64,000 bases of DNA from Cryobacterium psychrophilum (lineage in GTDB: Bacteria > Actinomycetota > Actinomycetes > Actinomycetales > Microbacteriaceae), in contig NZ_SODI01000001.1 in NCBI RefSeq assembly GCF_004365915.1, positions 682,001-746,000 of the forward strand. Direction: 5' to 3'. Positions 27,575-35,865 of the stretch are shown here, piece by piece; positions within the stretch are counted from its first letter, which is position 1; every line of letters starts with the position of its first letter. Below the pieces are notes generated by a model. The model searched no databases. It worked only from the letters and a program-made list of their open reading frames with translations, and was not told where the DNA came from. Position numbers and translations under genes: made by a program.

Positions 27575-28327
27575 TCAGCGGAATCGCACACCGGAGGAGC
27601 TGCCACCCCGCGAGGCTAGCGCTGCCTTCACGGCCTCCCGCACCACGGCAAAGTTGTAGCCTTTTCGCATGAGGAAGGCATTGAGCCGACGGTCAATTGT
27701 CTGGTCGTCGAAGCGGCTGAGCTGCTGAATGCGCTTGATGGCTTCCTCGTTCGCGCGCTCCTGCTCGTCGTCCGGCAGCTCTTCGAGCTTGTCGAGCATG
27801 ATGCCGGCGTCAAGTTTGCGGCGACGCATTTCGGTCTCGACACCGGCGCGCCCGAGTCCCTTGCGCTCGTGGTGGGTGTGGATGATCTGATCGGCGAGTT
27901 TCACGTCGTCGAGGTACCCCAATTCGACCAACCGCTCGACCAGGTCGTGCGCCTCACCACCATCGAGATCAAGGTCGGTGAGCACGGCGTAGGCCTCCAC
28001 GAGCGACAGGGAACGTGCCCGGAGGCGCTGCAGGAGCACGGACTCCGCTCGCTCCCGCAGCTCGGCAGCGTCTGGTTCCGCGACGAGCTCGTCCGGCTCG
28101 GTCGTTTCGTCCGGCTCGGTCGTTTCGTCGAGTGCGCGCCCGATAGCCACGGGCGGTGGCGGCGCCTTCTCGAACCCGGTTTTCTTACGCGGCGCAGCGC
28201 TCGGGTCGCGGGATTCCAGGGGTGAACGGCGTTTCATTCCGGGCCCGGCCCCCGGCAGATAGGTCACGGGCGCCACCGCATCGTTGCTCGGTGTCGTTGC
28301 CTCATCGGCGGGTTCGAAGTGAACCAT
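27575..28327 (-). CDS. recX: Regulatory protein RecX
   Basis: RecX binds RecA filaments and limits their extension. The 250-residue protein has a disordered N-terminal 85 residues (with a duplicated DETTEP) and then three helical RecX repeats: LQRLRARSLSLVEAYAVL, LVERLVELGYLDDVKLADQI with KGLGRAGVETEMRRRKLD, and FLMRKGYNFAVVREAVKAAL. It starts 49 bp after recA and is probably co-transcribed with it. Confidence 0.92.
   Translation of the reverse strand: MVHFEPADEATTPSNDAVAPVTYLPGAGPGMKRRSPLESRDPSAAPRKKTGFEKAPPPPVAIGRALDETTEPDETTEPDELVAEPDAAELRERAESVLLQRLRARSLSLVEAYAVLTDLDLDGGEAHDLVERLVELGYLDDVKLADQIIHTHHERKGLGRAGVETEMRRRKLDAGIMLDKLEELPDDEQERANEEAIKRIQQLSRFDDQTIDRRLNAFLMRKGYNFAVVREAVKAALASRGGSSSGVRFR
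28091..28126. repeat. Two tandem copies of an 18-bp unit in recX
   Basis: The exact 18-base duplication (28091-28108 and 28109-28126) encodes the repeated six residues DETTEP in the disordered N-terminus of RecX. Confidence 0.9.
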
Positions 28328-28376
28328 TCCCGTGACCTATCTTTCGTCGTGTGTTCGGTGGAGGTGAACGCGTCAG

Positions 28377-29507
28377 CTACGCGGACTTGCGTCCGCCGGC
28401 CTTGACCGCCACGGGCGGGGCCACGATTCCGGCCTCAGCCGCCTTGGCCTTTTCAATGGCCTCCGCTGCTTCGAGGGCGACCTTCTCGGCCGCCTTGAAG
28501 GCGATGCCCTCTGCGCCGACTCCGAGCTTGTTGAGAATCTTGCGCTCGATCTCGTTGGCCATATCGGGATTGCGCAGCAGGAAGTTGCGTGAATTCTCTT
28601 TTCCCTGGCCGAGCTGATCGCCGTCGTAGGTGTACCACGCGCCGGACTTCTTGACGATGCCCTGGTCGACACCGAAGTCGATGAGGCTTCCTTCGCGGGA
28701 GATGCCGATGCCGTACATGATGTCGAACTCGGCCTGCTTGAAGGGCGGCGCCATCTTGTTCTTCACGACCTTGACCCTGGTGCGGTTACCGATGGCGTCG
28801 GTTCCGTCCTTGAGAGTCTCAATGCGGCGAATGTCGAGGCGAACGGAGGCGTAGAACTTGAGTGCCTTTCCACCGGAGGTGGTTTCGGGGCTGCCGAAGA
28901 ACACCCCGATCTTCTCGCGCAGCTGGTTGATGAAGATCATGGTCGTGTTTGTCTGGCTGAGTCCACCCGTGAGCTTTCGGAGGGCCTGGGACATGAGGCG
29001 AGCTTGCAGGCCCACGTGGGAGTCACCCATTTCTCCCTCGATCTCGGCCCGGGGAACGAGCGCGGCCACGGAGTCGACGACGATGAGATCGATGGACCCG
29101 CTTCGCACGAGCATGTCGGCGATCTCGAGGGCCTGCTCGCCGGTGTCCGGCTGGGATACCAGAAGTGCGTCGATATCGACGCCGAGCTTCTTCGCGTATT
29201 CCGGGTCGAGGGCGTGCTCAGCGTCGATGAAGGCGGCGATGCCACCATTCTTCTGTGCGTTCGCGATGGCGTGCAGCGTGAGGGTGGTTTTACCGGAGGA
29301 CTCCGGCCCATAGATCTCGACGATGCGGCCGCGCGGCAGCCCGCCAACGCCGAGGGCGACATCAAGCGCAATCGAACCGGTGGAGATGGTCTCGACGGGC
29401 GCGCGTTCGTCGCTGCCCAAACGCATAACGGAACCCTTGCCGAACTGGCGGTCGATTTGGGCGAGGGCAGTCTCGAGCGACTTTTCGCGATCTGCTGCTG
29501 ATGCCAT
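28377..29507 (-). CDS. recA: Recombinase RecA
   Basis: RecA forms filaments on single-stranded DNA for strand exchange and stimulates LexA cleavage. The 376-residue protein has Walker A GPESSGKT (67-74), Walker [12 protein letters not shown]2 loop region [20 protein letters not shown] and the [13 protein letters not shown] signature. There is no intein. The ATG follows GAAGGAGATCACATC. The tail is alanine- and lysine-rich. A candidate LexA box lies 209 bp upstream, downstream of the DUF3046 gene. Confidence 0.98.
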   Translation of the reverse strand: MASAADREKSLETALAQIDRQFGKGSVMRLGSDERAPVETISTGSIALDVALGVGGLPRGRIVEIYGPESSGKTTLTLHAIANAQKNGGIAAFIDAEHALDPEYAKKLGVDIDALLVSQPDTGEQALEIADMLVRSGSIDLIVVDSVAALVPRAEIEGEMGDSHVGLQARLMSQALRKLTGGLSQTNTTMIFINQLREKIGVFFGSPETTSGGKALKFYASVRLDIRRIETLKDGTDAIGNRTRVKVVKNKMAPPFKQAEFDIMYGIGISREGSLIDFGVDQGIVKKSGAWYTYDGDQLGQGKENSRNFLLRNPDMANEIERKILNKLGVGAEGIAFKAAEKVALEAAEAIEKAKAAEAGIVAPPVAVKAGGRKSA

Positions 29508-29715
29508 GATGTGATCTCCTTCGGTCGTGCGTTTCGGCGCCTATAGGCTGTCGTGGCAGGCATCGGGAAGACCCCGACGCTTGCTGTCGACAAGGCAATT
29601 GCTGCGTATTGCTGACGTGTGTGACTGTACGCCGCCCCTCCGACATTGCGCCTGAGGGGTCGCGCACGGTGGACAGAATCGAACAATCCGCGCTGTGGAG
29701 GAGTCTAGCAATTAC

Positions 29716-29729
29716 CGAACACTTCTTCG
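29716..29729 (-). promoter_or_regulatory. recA: Candidate LexA box upstream of recA
   Basis: On the minus strand CGAAGAAGTGTTCG matches CGAACRNRYGTTYC except at positions 5 and 14. It lies between the DUF3046 gene and recA in a 268-bp gap that has no other gene. Confidence 0.5.
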
Positions 29730-29775
29730 AGCATTGTTCGCGTACATTTACGGACGTGTCGAAATTCCAGGGCGG

Positions 29776-30000
29776 TCAGTGGCGGGCGGCGGGAAGGCCG
29801 GCACCATGTCGGCGGCCCGCAGGAACGTCTGTTTCGGCGCACAACGCGAGCCACACGTCGCGAGCGGGTACACCCGCCTCGAGGGCGGCATCCGCTGTTC
29901 TCCCGCTCAGCGGCCCGAGAACCAGGTCGCGGGTGAGGACATTTCCGTAGGCCTGGCCGAATTCGTCGGCGACGGCGCGGCGAAATTCACTCAATCGCAC
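29776..30000 (-). CDS. DUF3046 protein
   Basis: This 74-residue protein matches the DUF3046 family, found between clgR and recA in many actinobacteria (Rv2738c in M. tuberculosis). It starts with MRLSEFRRAVADEFGQAYGN and has the conserved LTRDLVLGPLSGRTADAALEAG. The function is unknown. The GTG start is preceded by GAGGAGTGACCA. The clgR terminator lies just 23 bases upstream, so its expression depends on read-through or a promoter that overlaps that hairpin. Confidence 0.82.
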   Translation of the reverse strand: MRLSEFRRAVADEFGQAYGNVLTRDLVLGPLSGRTADAALEAGVPARDVWLALCAETDVPAGRRHGAGLPAARH

Positions 30001-30023
30001 TGGTCACTCCTCGCTGGGGCACG

Positions 30024-30060
30024 AAAAATGCAGTGCGCGGGGTTCTGTGCGCACTGCATT
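30024..30060 (-). terminator. Terminator (or attenuator) between clgR and DUF3046 gene
   Basis: A perfect 12-bp stem (30027-30038 with 30049-30060) with a 10-base loop is followed on the minus strand by five U residues. It ends 23 bases before the DUF3046 start codon. Confidence 0.8.
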
Positions 30061-30095
30061 CGTCGATGGTAAATCTTCGATGGGGAACGAGGTGA

Positions 30096-30404
30096 TTACC
30101 GCACCAGGAGCCCGGGGTCGTAGGCGGCCCCGAAGTCGTCGGGAACGGTGTCGGGGAACGCTTCGATCCCTTCGATGACGGCCAGACGATCGCCGACCTC
30201 ACGCATGATGACCGAGATGGGTGTGTCGAGTGCGTCCGCGACGGACGCGAGGATCTCAGAAGATGCCTCTTTCTGCCCGCGCTCTACCTCACTGAGGTAA
30301 CCGAGGGCGACACTTGCTTTACTCGCGACCTGCCGCAGAGTTCTACCTTTTTGCAGGCGGAAGTCCCTGAGCACATCGCCGATTTCCTGACGTACAAGAA
30401 TCAT
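30096..30404 (-). CDS. clgR: ClgR-type XRE regulator
   Basis: ClgR activates the clp protease genes and stress genes in actinobacteria. This 102-residue protein has one helix-turn-helix of the XRE type at about residues 10-65 (LRQVASKASVALGYLSEVER, GQKEASSEILASVADALDTP). It has a short C-terminal tail ending PGLLVR instead of the usual AA-type Clp degron. The ATG follows AAGGAGGTTCCG. The pgsA-cinA-clgR-DUF3046-recA order supports the ClgR assignment over a generic XRE protein. Confidence 0.85.
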   Translation of the reverse strand: MILVRQEIGDVLRDFRLQKGRTLRQVASKASVALGYLSEVERGQKEASSEILASVADALDTPISVIMREVGDRLAVIEGIEAFPDTVPDDFGAAYDPGLLVR

Positions 30405-30473
30405 CGGAACCTCCTTCTTTTGCCTGTCAACCTAGTGGATAGAACCGTGTGGTGGTGCATCGGACATGTTACG

Positions 30474-30484
30474 CCGCTTAGCGG
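30474..30484. promoter_or_regulatory. Palindrome upstream of clgR
   Basis: CCGCTTAGCGG is an 11-bp palindrome 70 bp before the clgR start. It contains CGC/GCG half-sites like those in reported ClgR sites, but with a shorter centre, so autoregulation is only a guess. Confidence 0.3.
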
Positions 30485-30562
30485 ATCTGACAACACGAGA
30501 CTATCGAGGGTGACTGATCTTTTATTGTTAATGTGCTCAATGTAACCCGGACGTAACATCAT

Positions 30563-31069
30563 CTATTCCACAGTATCCCGGGCTAACAGGTCACGCACAG
30601 CCTCGATCGCACGAGTCACCGTCTCGGCTCGAATCTCGTCGCGGGTCCCGGTCAGCTGCAGTGGTACAGCCCACGACCCGGTTCCCTTGCAGAGTCCGAT
30701 GAAAACCGTTCCCGCCTCGTGGCCGCCCTGGGGTCCCGGTCCGGCGACGCCTGTGGTCGAGACGCCAATCGACGCTCGATCACCATTCACCGCGAGGGCC
30801 GTGCGCGCCCCAATAGCCATGAGCTTCGCCACGTCGGCGTGCACCGGTCCGTGCACGTTGAGCACACTCGAATCCACGCCGAGCAGAGTGCGTTTGAGTT
30901 CGGTGTTGTACGCCACGATTCCCCCGTTAACGACAACGGATGCCCCGGGAACGCGCACGAGTTCGGCCACGAGCAGTCCCCCGGTCAGCGACTCGGCGAC
31001 GGCGATACTGAGGTGCGCGGCGGTGAGCTCTGCGATCAGATCGGCGGTCGCATCCACGCGCTCAGGCAC
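30563..31069 (-). CDS. cinA: CinA C-terminal domain protein (nicotinamide-nucleotide amidase)
   Basis: The CinA C-terminal (PncC) domain hydrolyses nicotinamide mononucleotide to nicotinate mononucleotide. This 168-residue protein is only that domain, as is usual in actinobacteria. It shows SIAVAESLTGGLLVAELVRV, VNGGIVAYNTELKRTLLGV and GVAGPGPQGGHEAGTVFIGL. I place the start at a GTG (31067-31069) overlapping the pgsA stop by 8 bp; a second GTG four codons later is also possible. Longer in-frame starts lie wholly within pgsA. Confidence 0.86.
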   Translation of the reverse strand: MPERVDATADLIAELTAAHLSIAVAESLTGGLLVAELVRVPGASVVVNGGIVAYNTELKRTLLGVDSSVLNVHGPVHADVAKLMAIGARTALAVNGDRASIGVSTTGVAGPGPQGGHEAGTVFIGLCKGTGSWAVPLQLTGTRDEIRAETVTRAIEAVRDLLARDTVE

Positions 31070-31664
31070 TCGCGGGCTTCGTTGAGTCCCGGCGTCGCGC
31101 GGCGAGGAGGTAGTCGACTCCCGAGTACACGGTGAGCACGAGAGCGATCGACATGGCCACCGTATTGACCCAGTGCATGACCTCGTCGCCGAACAGCAGC
31201 CAGAGCGGGAGCAGGGCGAGAGAGAGAGCCACGGATTGTGCGATGGTCTTGAGCTTGCCCCCACGGGAAGCGGGGATCACCCGATCGCGCAGCATGACAA
31301 AGCGGAAGACCGTGATCCCGATCTCACGCACCAGGATGACGATGGTGACCCACCATGGCAACTCGCCGATGATCGACAGGCAGACGAAGGCACCGCCGGT
31401 GAGGATCTTGTCGGCGATCGGGTCGAGAAGCTTTCCGAGGTCGGTCACGAGGTTGTGCCTGCGCGCAATCGCCCCGTCGATGCCGTCGGTTGCTATCGCG
31501 ATGATGAACAGCGCGGCGGCCGCCCAGCGCAGTGCGCCGTCCGCGTCACCGTCCGCCAGCAGCATCCAGATGAACAGGGGTGCCAGCAGAATGCGCACGA
31601 CGGTAATGGCGTTCGGTACGTTCCAATTGCTGGGCCGTACGAGCGGATCGTGCGGTGTCGCCAT
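31062..31664 (-). CDS. pgsA: CDP-diacylglycerol-glycerol-3-phosphate 3-phosphatidyltransferase
   Basis: PgsA makes phosphatidylglycerol phosphate at the membrane. The 200-residue protein has the CDP-alcohol phosphotransferase signature ATDGIDGAIARRHNLVTDLG with KLLDPIADKI, and about five membrane helices. The ATG lies 4 bp after the ftsK stop. The gene overlaps cinA by 8 bp. Confidence 0.93.
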   Translation of the reverse strand: MATPHDPLVRPSNWNVPNAITVVRILLAPLFIWMLLADGDADGALRWAAAALFIIAIATDGIDGAIARRHNLVTDLGKLLDPIADKILTGGAFVCLSIIGELPWWVTIVILVREIGITVFRFVMLRDRVIPASRGGKLKTIAQSVALSLALLPLWLLFGDEVMHWVNTVAMSIALVLTVYSGVDYLLAARRRDSTKPASA

Positions 31665-31668
31665 GCGT

Positions 31669-34605
31669 TCAGTCCCTGTCCGTAAGGTTCCAGGCATCCT
31701 CGTTTTCAGAGCTGACCTCAACCTCAGGATACCCCTGCGACATTTTCTGCACCGGGTCGTCGGAATACCGCGAGTCGGGAAGCTCGTTGTTCGGCTTCGC
31801 AGCCTGCGCCGCCTGCGCCGCGTGATGTTCGGCATCCGAACCACGGAGCCTGGCCAGAACGCTGGGGATCTGCTCGGCCGAGACGAGCACGTCACGGGCC
31901 TTCGAGCCCTCGGAGGGGCCGACAATATCACGGGATTCGAGCAGGTCCATGAGCCGGCCGGCCTTGGCAAACCCGACCCGGAGCTTACGCTGCAACATCG
32001 ACGTAGAACCGAACTGGGTCGAGACCACGAGCTCGGCCGCGGCCAACAACACCTCGAGGTCGTCGCCGATGTCTGAGTCGATCTCCTTGCGCGGCTGCAC
32101 CATCGCCACGTCGGGCCGGTAGTCGGGTCGTGCCTGATTGGTGACGTGCTTGACCACCTTCTCGATCTCATCCTCGGTGACCCACGCGCCCTGAACGCGG
32201 ATCGCCTTCGACGCTCCCATCGGCAGGAAGAGCGCGTCACCCTGGCCGATGAGCTTGTCGGCACCCGGCTGGTCGAGAATGACCCGTGAGTCCGTGACGC
32301 TCGTCACGGCGAAGGCGAGGCGCGAGGGCACGTTCGCCTTGATCAGTCCGGTGACCACGTCGACGCTCGGACGCTGGGTGGCCAGCACGAGGTGAATTCC
32401 GGATGCGCGGGCGAGCTGGGTGATGCGCACGATCGAGTCTTCGACGTCTCGCGGCGCGACCATCATGAGGTCGGCGAGCTCGTCGACGACCACGAGCAGG
32501 TACGGGTAGGCCTTGAGCTTGCGCTCGCTCCCGACGGGCAGCACGATCTCCCCGCCGATGACGGCCTTGTTGAAGTCGTCGATGTGCCGAAAGCCGAAGC
32601 TCGCGAGGTCGTCGTAGCGCATATCCATCTCTTTCACGACCCATTGCAGCGCTTCGGCCGCCTTCTTGGGGCTCGTGATGATGGGTGTGATGAGGTGCGG
32701 CACGCCGGCGTACGCGGCGAGTTCCACGCGCTTGGGGTCGATGAGCACCATGCGCACGTCGCTCGGCTTGGAGCGCATGAGCAGGCTCGTGATCATGGAG
32801 TTGACGAAGCTTGACTTACCGGATCCGGTCGAACCGGCCACGAGAAGGTGGGGCATCTTGGCGAGGTTGGCGAGCACGAAGCCGCCACCCACGTCTTTGC
32901 CGACGCCGATCGTCATGGGGTGGGTGCTACTGGTGGCCACGGAGGAGCGCAGCACATCGCCGAGCGTCACGATCTCGCGGTCGGTGTTGGGAATTTCAAT
33001 GCCAATGGCGCTCTTGCCGGGAATCGGCGACAGAATGCGCACTTCGTTCGATGCGACCGCGTAGGAGAGGTTCTTGCTGAGCGCTGTCACCCGCTCCACC
33101 TTCACGCCGGGGCCGAGCTCGATCTCGTACTGGGTCACGGTAGGGCCGCGGGAGAATCCGGTCACCTTGGCATCGACGCCGAACTGGCGTAGAACCTCGG
33201 TGATCGACTTGACGATCACATCGTTGGCGGCGGACCGTGCCTTGGCCGGCGGGCCGGCGGTGAGGGTGGATGCCGCCGGCACGACGTAGGGCAGGTCAGA
33301 CTCCGGCTCGCTCGGTCGCAGCGACTCTGACGATTCATCGGACTGGCCCGACTCACCCTCCGTGGGCCGCGCGGCATTGAACGCGGGAATCACCTCGGTG
33401 AGGCCGGTCGGGTCGTCAGACTGCAAGCCGGTGGATCCAGAAGGGGACAGGTCGACCTCACCCGTGAGCCGTTTGACGGCCAGCTCGGCACGACGCAGGT
33501 CTTCGAGCACCTCCGTGCCATAGTGATCGCCCGGTGCCGCGGCATCCGTGGAGCCTTCAAGGGGGGTGTCGAAGCCGCCCCGTGAAGCGTCGCCTCCGAG
33601 TAGGACGCCGAGCGGGTCGGCGGCGTGACCGCCGTCGTCGGCCGGAGCCTTCTCCGCACTCAGCCCGCCGTTGAAGTCGGGGTCTTCTTCGCGTTGGCTG
33701 GTGTTGCGTCGCCACCACGGCAGGGCTGCGGTGGCGCCGTCGACGCCTTCAAGTTCGACCTGCTCGGTCTTGTCGACCTTGCTGGTCTTGTCTGACTTGT
33801 CTGACTTGTCTGACTTGTCTGACTTGTCTGACTTGTCTGACTTGTCGGTGCGGGTGCTCTTGCTCGCCGCGCGCTCGACTTCGTCGGGCAGGGGGGCGCC
33901 AAAGAGCCAGGCGTAGAGCTCACGGGAGCGGGCGGGGATGCGGTTCGGCGGGGTCTTGGTGATGATGAACAGGCTCAGGATGAGCAGCAGGATCACTACG
34001 ATTGACGCGCCGACCGACGTGGTGAGCAGGATGAGCGGGGCCGCAATCATCCAGCCGATTACGCCGCCGGACAGGGCGAGAACGTTCATGCCCTCGCTGG
34101 GTTGCGGCTGGCCGCCGAAGATATGGCAGATACCGGAGACCGCGACGAGAAGCAGGGTGAGGCCAATGCCGATGCGGCCGTTGTCATGCACCGAGCTCGG
34201 CTTGCGGAAGAGCCACACAGCGAAGATGAGCATGATGACGGGCAGCGCGAAGGCAACCCTGCCGAAGATGCCACCGAAGGTCCACGCGTCGAGGTTCTGC
34301 GCCACGGTGTTGTTGATCAGGAACCACTCCACCACGGCACCGGCAATCGCCAGGAGCACGAGGAAGAAGGGCAGGCCGTCGCGGCGCTCCTCCTTCGAGA
34401 GCTGCTCGGGGCCGAGAGCGCGCGCGGCACCGCCGGTGATGTGCGCCAGGCCCATCCACAGTCGGGCGCCGGCGCTCGGCTTAACCTCGGTTTCGGTGAA
34501 TTTCACGGTCTTGGCCGTGGTCGCCTTTTTGGCAGGGCTCCGCGCCGGAGCACCCCGCGCAGGGGCGCTACGGGTTCGACCGGTCGACTTCGTGCTCGTT
34601 GCCAT
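31669..34605 (-). CDS. ftsK: DNA translocase FtsK
   Basis: FtsK pumps DNA at the division septum and clears the chromosome terminus. The 978-residue protein has about five N-terminal membrane helices (residues 70-225), a low-complexity linker including six DKS-type repeats (about 255-280), and the motor domain with Walker [16 protein letters not shown] and Walker [14 protein letters not shown]. It ends with the gamma DNA-reading winged helix ([20 protein letters not shown]). The start ATG has TACCGT six bases upstream and no clear Shine-Dalgarno, suggesting leaderless expression. Confidence 0.96.
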   Translation of the reverse strand: MATSTKSTGRTRSAPARGAPARSPAKKATTAKTVKFTETEVKPSAGARLWMGLAHITGGAARALGPEQLSKEERRDGLPFFLVLLAIAGAVVEWFLINNTVAQNLDAWTFGGIFGRVAFALPVIMLIFAVWLFRKPSSVHDNGRIGIGLTLLLVAVSGICHIFGGQPQPSEGMNVLALSGGVIGWMIAAPLILLTTSVGASIVVILLLILSLFIITKTPPNRIPARSRELYAWLFGAPLPDEVERAASKSTRTDKSDKSDKSDKSDKSDKSDKTSKVDKTEQVELEGVDGATAALPWWRRNTSQREEDPDFNGGLSAEKAPADDGGHAADPLGVLLGGDASRGGFDTPLEGSTDAAAPGDHYGTEVLEDLRRAELAVKRLTGEVDLSPSGSTGLQSDDPTGLTEVIPAFNAARPTEGESGQSDESSESLRPSEPESDLPYVVPAASTLTAGPPAKARSAANDVIVKSITEVLRQFGVDAKVTGFSRGPTVTQYEIELGPGVKVERVTALSKNLSYAVASNEVRILSPIPGKSAIGIEIPNTDREIVTLGDVLRSSVATSSTHPMTIGVGKDVGGGFVLANLAKMPHLLVAGSTGSGKSSFVNSMITSLLMRSKPSDVRMVLIDPKRVELAAYAGVPHLITPIITSPKKAAEALQWVVKEMDMRYDDLASFGFRHIDDFNKAVIGGEIVLPVGSERKLKAYPYLLVVVDELADLMMVAPRDVEDSIVRITQLARASGIHLVLATQRPSVDVVTGLIKANVPSRLAFAVTSVTDSRVILDQPGADKLIGQGDALFLPMGASKAIRVQGAWVTEDEIEKVVKHVTNQARPDYRPDVAMVQPRKEIDSDIGDDLEVLLAAAELVVSTQFGSTSMLQRKLRVGFAKAGRLMDLLESRDIVGPSEGSKARDVLVSAEQIPSVLARLRGSDAEHHAAQAAQAAKPNNELPDSRYSDDPVQKMSQGYPEVEVSSENEDAWNLTDRD
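33787..33846. repeat. Six-copy 9-bp repeat in ftsK linker
   Basis: The unit CTTGTCTGA is repeated six times without change from 33787 to 33840 and then decays. It encodes alternating Asp-Lys-Ser residues in the FtsK linker and is a likely slippage site. Confidence 0.92.
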
Positions 34606-34611
34606 GGTTCA

Positions 34612-34617
34612 ACGGTA
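34612..34617 (-). promoter_or_regulatory. ftsK: Putative -10 box of leaderless ftsK transcript
   Basis: TACCGT (TANNNT) ends six bases before the ftsK ATG. Confidence 0.45.
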
Positions 34618-34625
34618 CCGCCGCC

Positions 34626-34892
34626 TCACCCGATCCGGGTGATCCCACGCCCAACGCCCTTGTGGTTGCCCGCCAGCAGCGGTGCCGCTCGTGGCGGCCC
34701 TAGTAGCGGATGGCATCGATCACCTTGACCCGCACCGCCCCGCCCCGCCCCGAGCGCGGGCACGAGCCCGGCTAGCGCACCGACCACCGTGGCGCAGACC
34801 AGACCGAGAATCGCCGCCTCCACCGCCACCGCAATCAGCGCAATGAGCGCCAGTCGTACGATCGGAACGATCCATGTGCGTGTGATTTTCAC
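34626..34892 (-). pseudogene. Short ORF with membrane-anchor N-terminus, possibly truncated
   Basis: The frame begins at a GTG well placed after GGGAGGCGTCG and encodes 88 residues. The first 30 (KITRTWIVPIVRLALIALIA) look like a real signal-anchor. After a second hydrophobic patch, from about residue 50, the sequence turns into Gly/Arg/Pro-rich text with no domain character. Similar N-termini occur on envelope adaptor proteins, but that resemblance is from memory and weak. I read it as the 5' remnant of a longer membrane-anchored gene, though a genuine short membrane protein is possible. Confidence 0.35.
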
Positions 34893-35152
34893 CGACGCCT
34901 CCCAAGACGGACAACCTCAGCCGGCCAACACGTGCCGGGTGTGGCGGCCACGGTCGGATCGAGCCGCCGCGGAATTTGCGCATGGTGCCGTCAACGGGAC
35001 CGATACCATCGACCTCATGACCACGCGACTGGAGGCGACCATCATCACGGTGAGCGGCGTGCACGACGACGTTGACGAGGAGGATCCGACGAGCGCCGAT
35101 GCGCTCCATCAGATCGTCGAGCGCCGCCAACAATTCGCCCGCCAGGCTCGAA
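34893..35152. other. Stretch without a recognisable gene
   Basis: Frames here lack domain signatures or good ribosome-binding sites. A plus-strand frame from ATG 35018 (MTTRLEATIITVSGVHDDVD) has a protein-like start but runs through the next terminator into the antisense of the small membrane gene, so I do not call it. Together with the truncated ORF beside it, this looks like decayed or rearranged sequence. Confidence 0.5.
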
Positions 35153-35180
35153 CGGGCCCGCCCCTCGAGGGGCGGGCCCG
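35153..35180 (-). terminator. Terminator of csbD-small membrane protein unit
   Basis: A 28-bp perfect inverted repeat (arms of 12-13 bp, GC-rich, TCGA centre) lies 9 bp past the stop codon of the 54-residue membrane protein gene. Confidence 0.75.
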
Positions 35181-35189
35181 TGTGCGCCG

Positions 35190-35354
35190 TTACGCGCTTC
35201 TGTTGCCGGTCAGCATGCGAACCAGAAAGAGGATAACCGCGACAACGAGGAGCACCACCCCGACCCAGAGTAGGAAGTTCAGCGACTGCACGAATCCGCC
35301 TGTCAAGAGGAGAATCACGGCAATCACCCCAACGATGATCAACAAGGTATTCAT
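35190..35354 (-). CDS. 54-residue two-helix membrane protein
   Basis: The product starts MNTLLIIVGVIAVILLLTGG and continues with a second helix (LLWVGVVLLVVAVILFLV), then ends RMLTGNRSA. Both helices are highly hydrophobic with a short loop (FVQSLNF), and the end is basic, so both termini should be cytoplasmic. An AGGAAAGGA ribosome-binding region precedes the ATG. It lies 41 bp downstream of csbD and shares its terminator. Small proteins of this kind are common in actinobacteria next to stress genes; no function is known. Confidence 0.75.
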   Translation of the reverse strand: MNTLLIIVGVIAVILLLTGGFVQSLNFLLWVGVVLLVVAVILFLVRMLTGNRSA

Positions 35355-35395
35355 TGCTTGTCCTTTCCTGTTCCACCGGAAATTCCGGTCAGTCG

Positions 35396-35569
35396 CTACT
35401 TCCGAAAAGCATCTTTCACTTTTGCGCCGGCCTGCTTGAGATCAGACTTAACCTGATCCTTCTTTCCTTCGGCCTCCAGCGACTGATCCCCCGTGAGCTT
35501 GCCCGCACCTTCTTTGATCTTGCCGCCGACGTCCTCGGCCGCATTCTTGGCCTTTTCACTATCCGCCAC
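35396..35569 (-). CDS. CsbD-family stress protein
   Basis: This 57-residue, charged protein matches the CsbD (UPF0337) family: ADSEKAKNAAEDVGGKIKEG, AGKLTGDQSLEAEGKKDQVK and AGAKVKDAFRK. The start is a GTG (35567-35569) after AAAGGAAATGG. Family members are induced by general stress, but their biochemical role is unknown. A 15-bp palindrome (35375-35389) lies between it and the small membrane protein gene. The 296-bp gap up to dapA holds no other supported gene. Confidence 0.85.
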   Translation of the reverse strand: MADSEKAKNAAEDVGGKIKEGAGKLTGDQSLEAEGKKDQVKSDLKQAGAKVKDAFRK

Positions 35570-35865
35570 GTTGCCATTTCCTTTCACTGTCGGTTCACGG
35601 AATATCGAGCATGAAGAAACGGACGAGCTGCCCCTTTCTGCCAGGACACTACCCCCGTCTGAGGCATCCATCAAGGGATCTGCGCGCCCATTCCTGGCGC
35701 GTGGCATCGGCAGAATCGAACTCGTCGTGACGAGCTCGCTCCGCGGCGTCGATCATCAACAGGTCGATCCCCGCGCGGCCGAGCGGGATACCCGAAGCGT
35801 GCCACGCGGGAGGTCCGCCTGATCGGAGATCTGCCAGAACCCGGACCCTTCTCGCGGCGTGGCGG

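Noticed and set aside
33787..33846. CRISPR-like regular repeat
   Set aside because: The unit is only 9 bp with no spacers and is an in-frame coding repeat of ftsK.
34789..35439. 216-codon plus-strand frame across the ftsK-csbD interval
   Set aside because: It runs through a strong terminator and antisense to the 54-residue membrane protein and csbD, both of which have better signals. Only the piece around 35018 looks at all protein-like.
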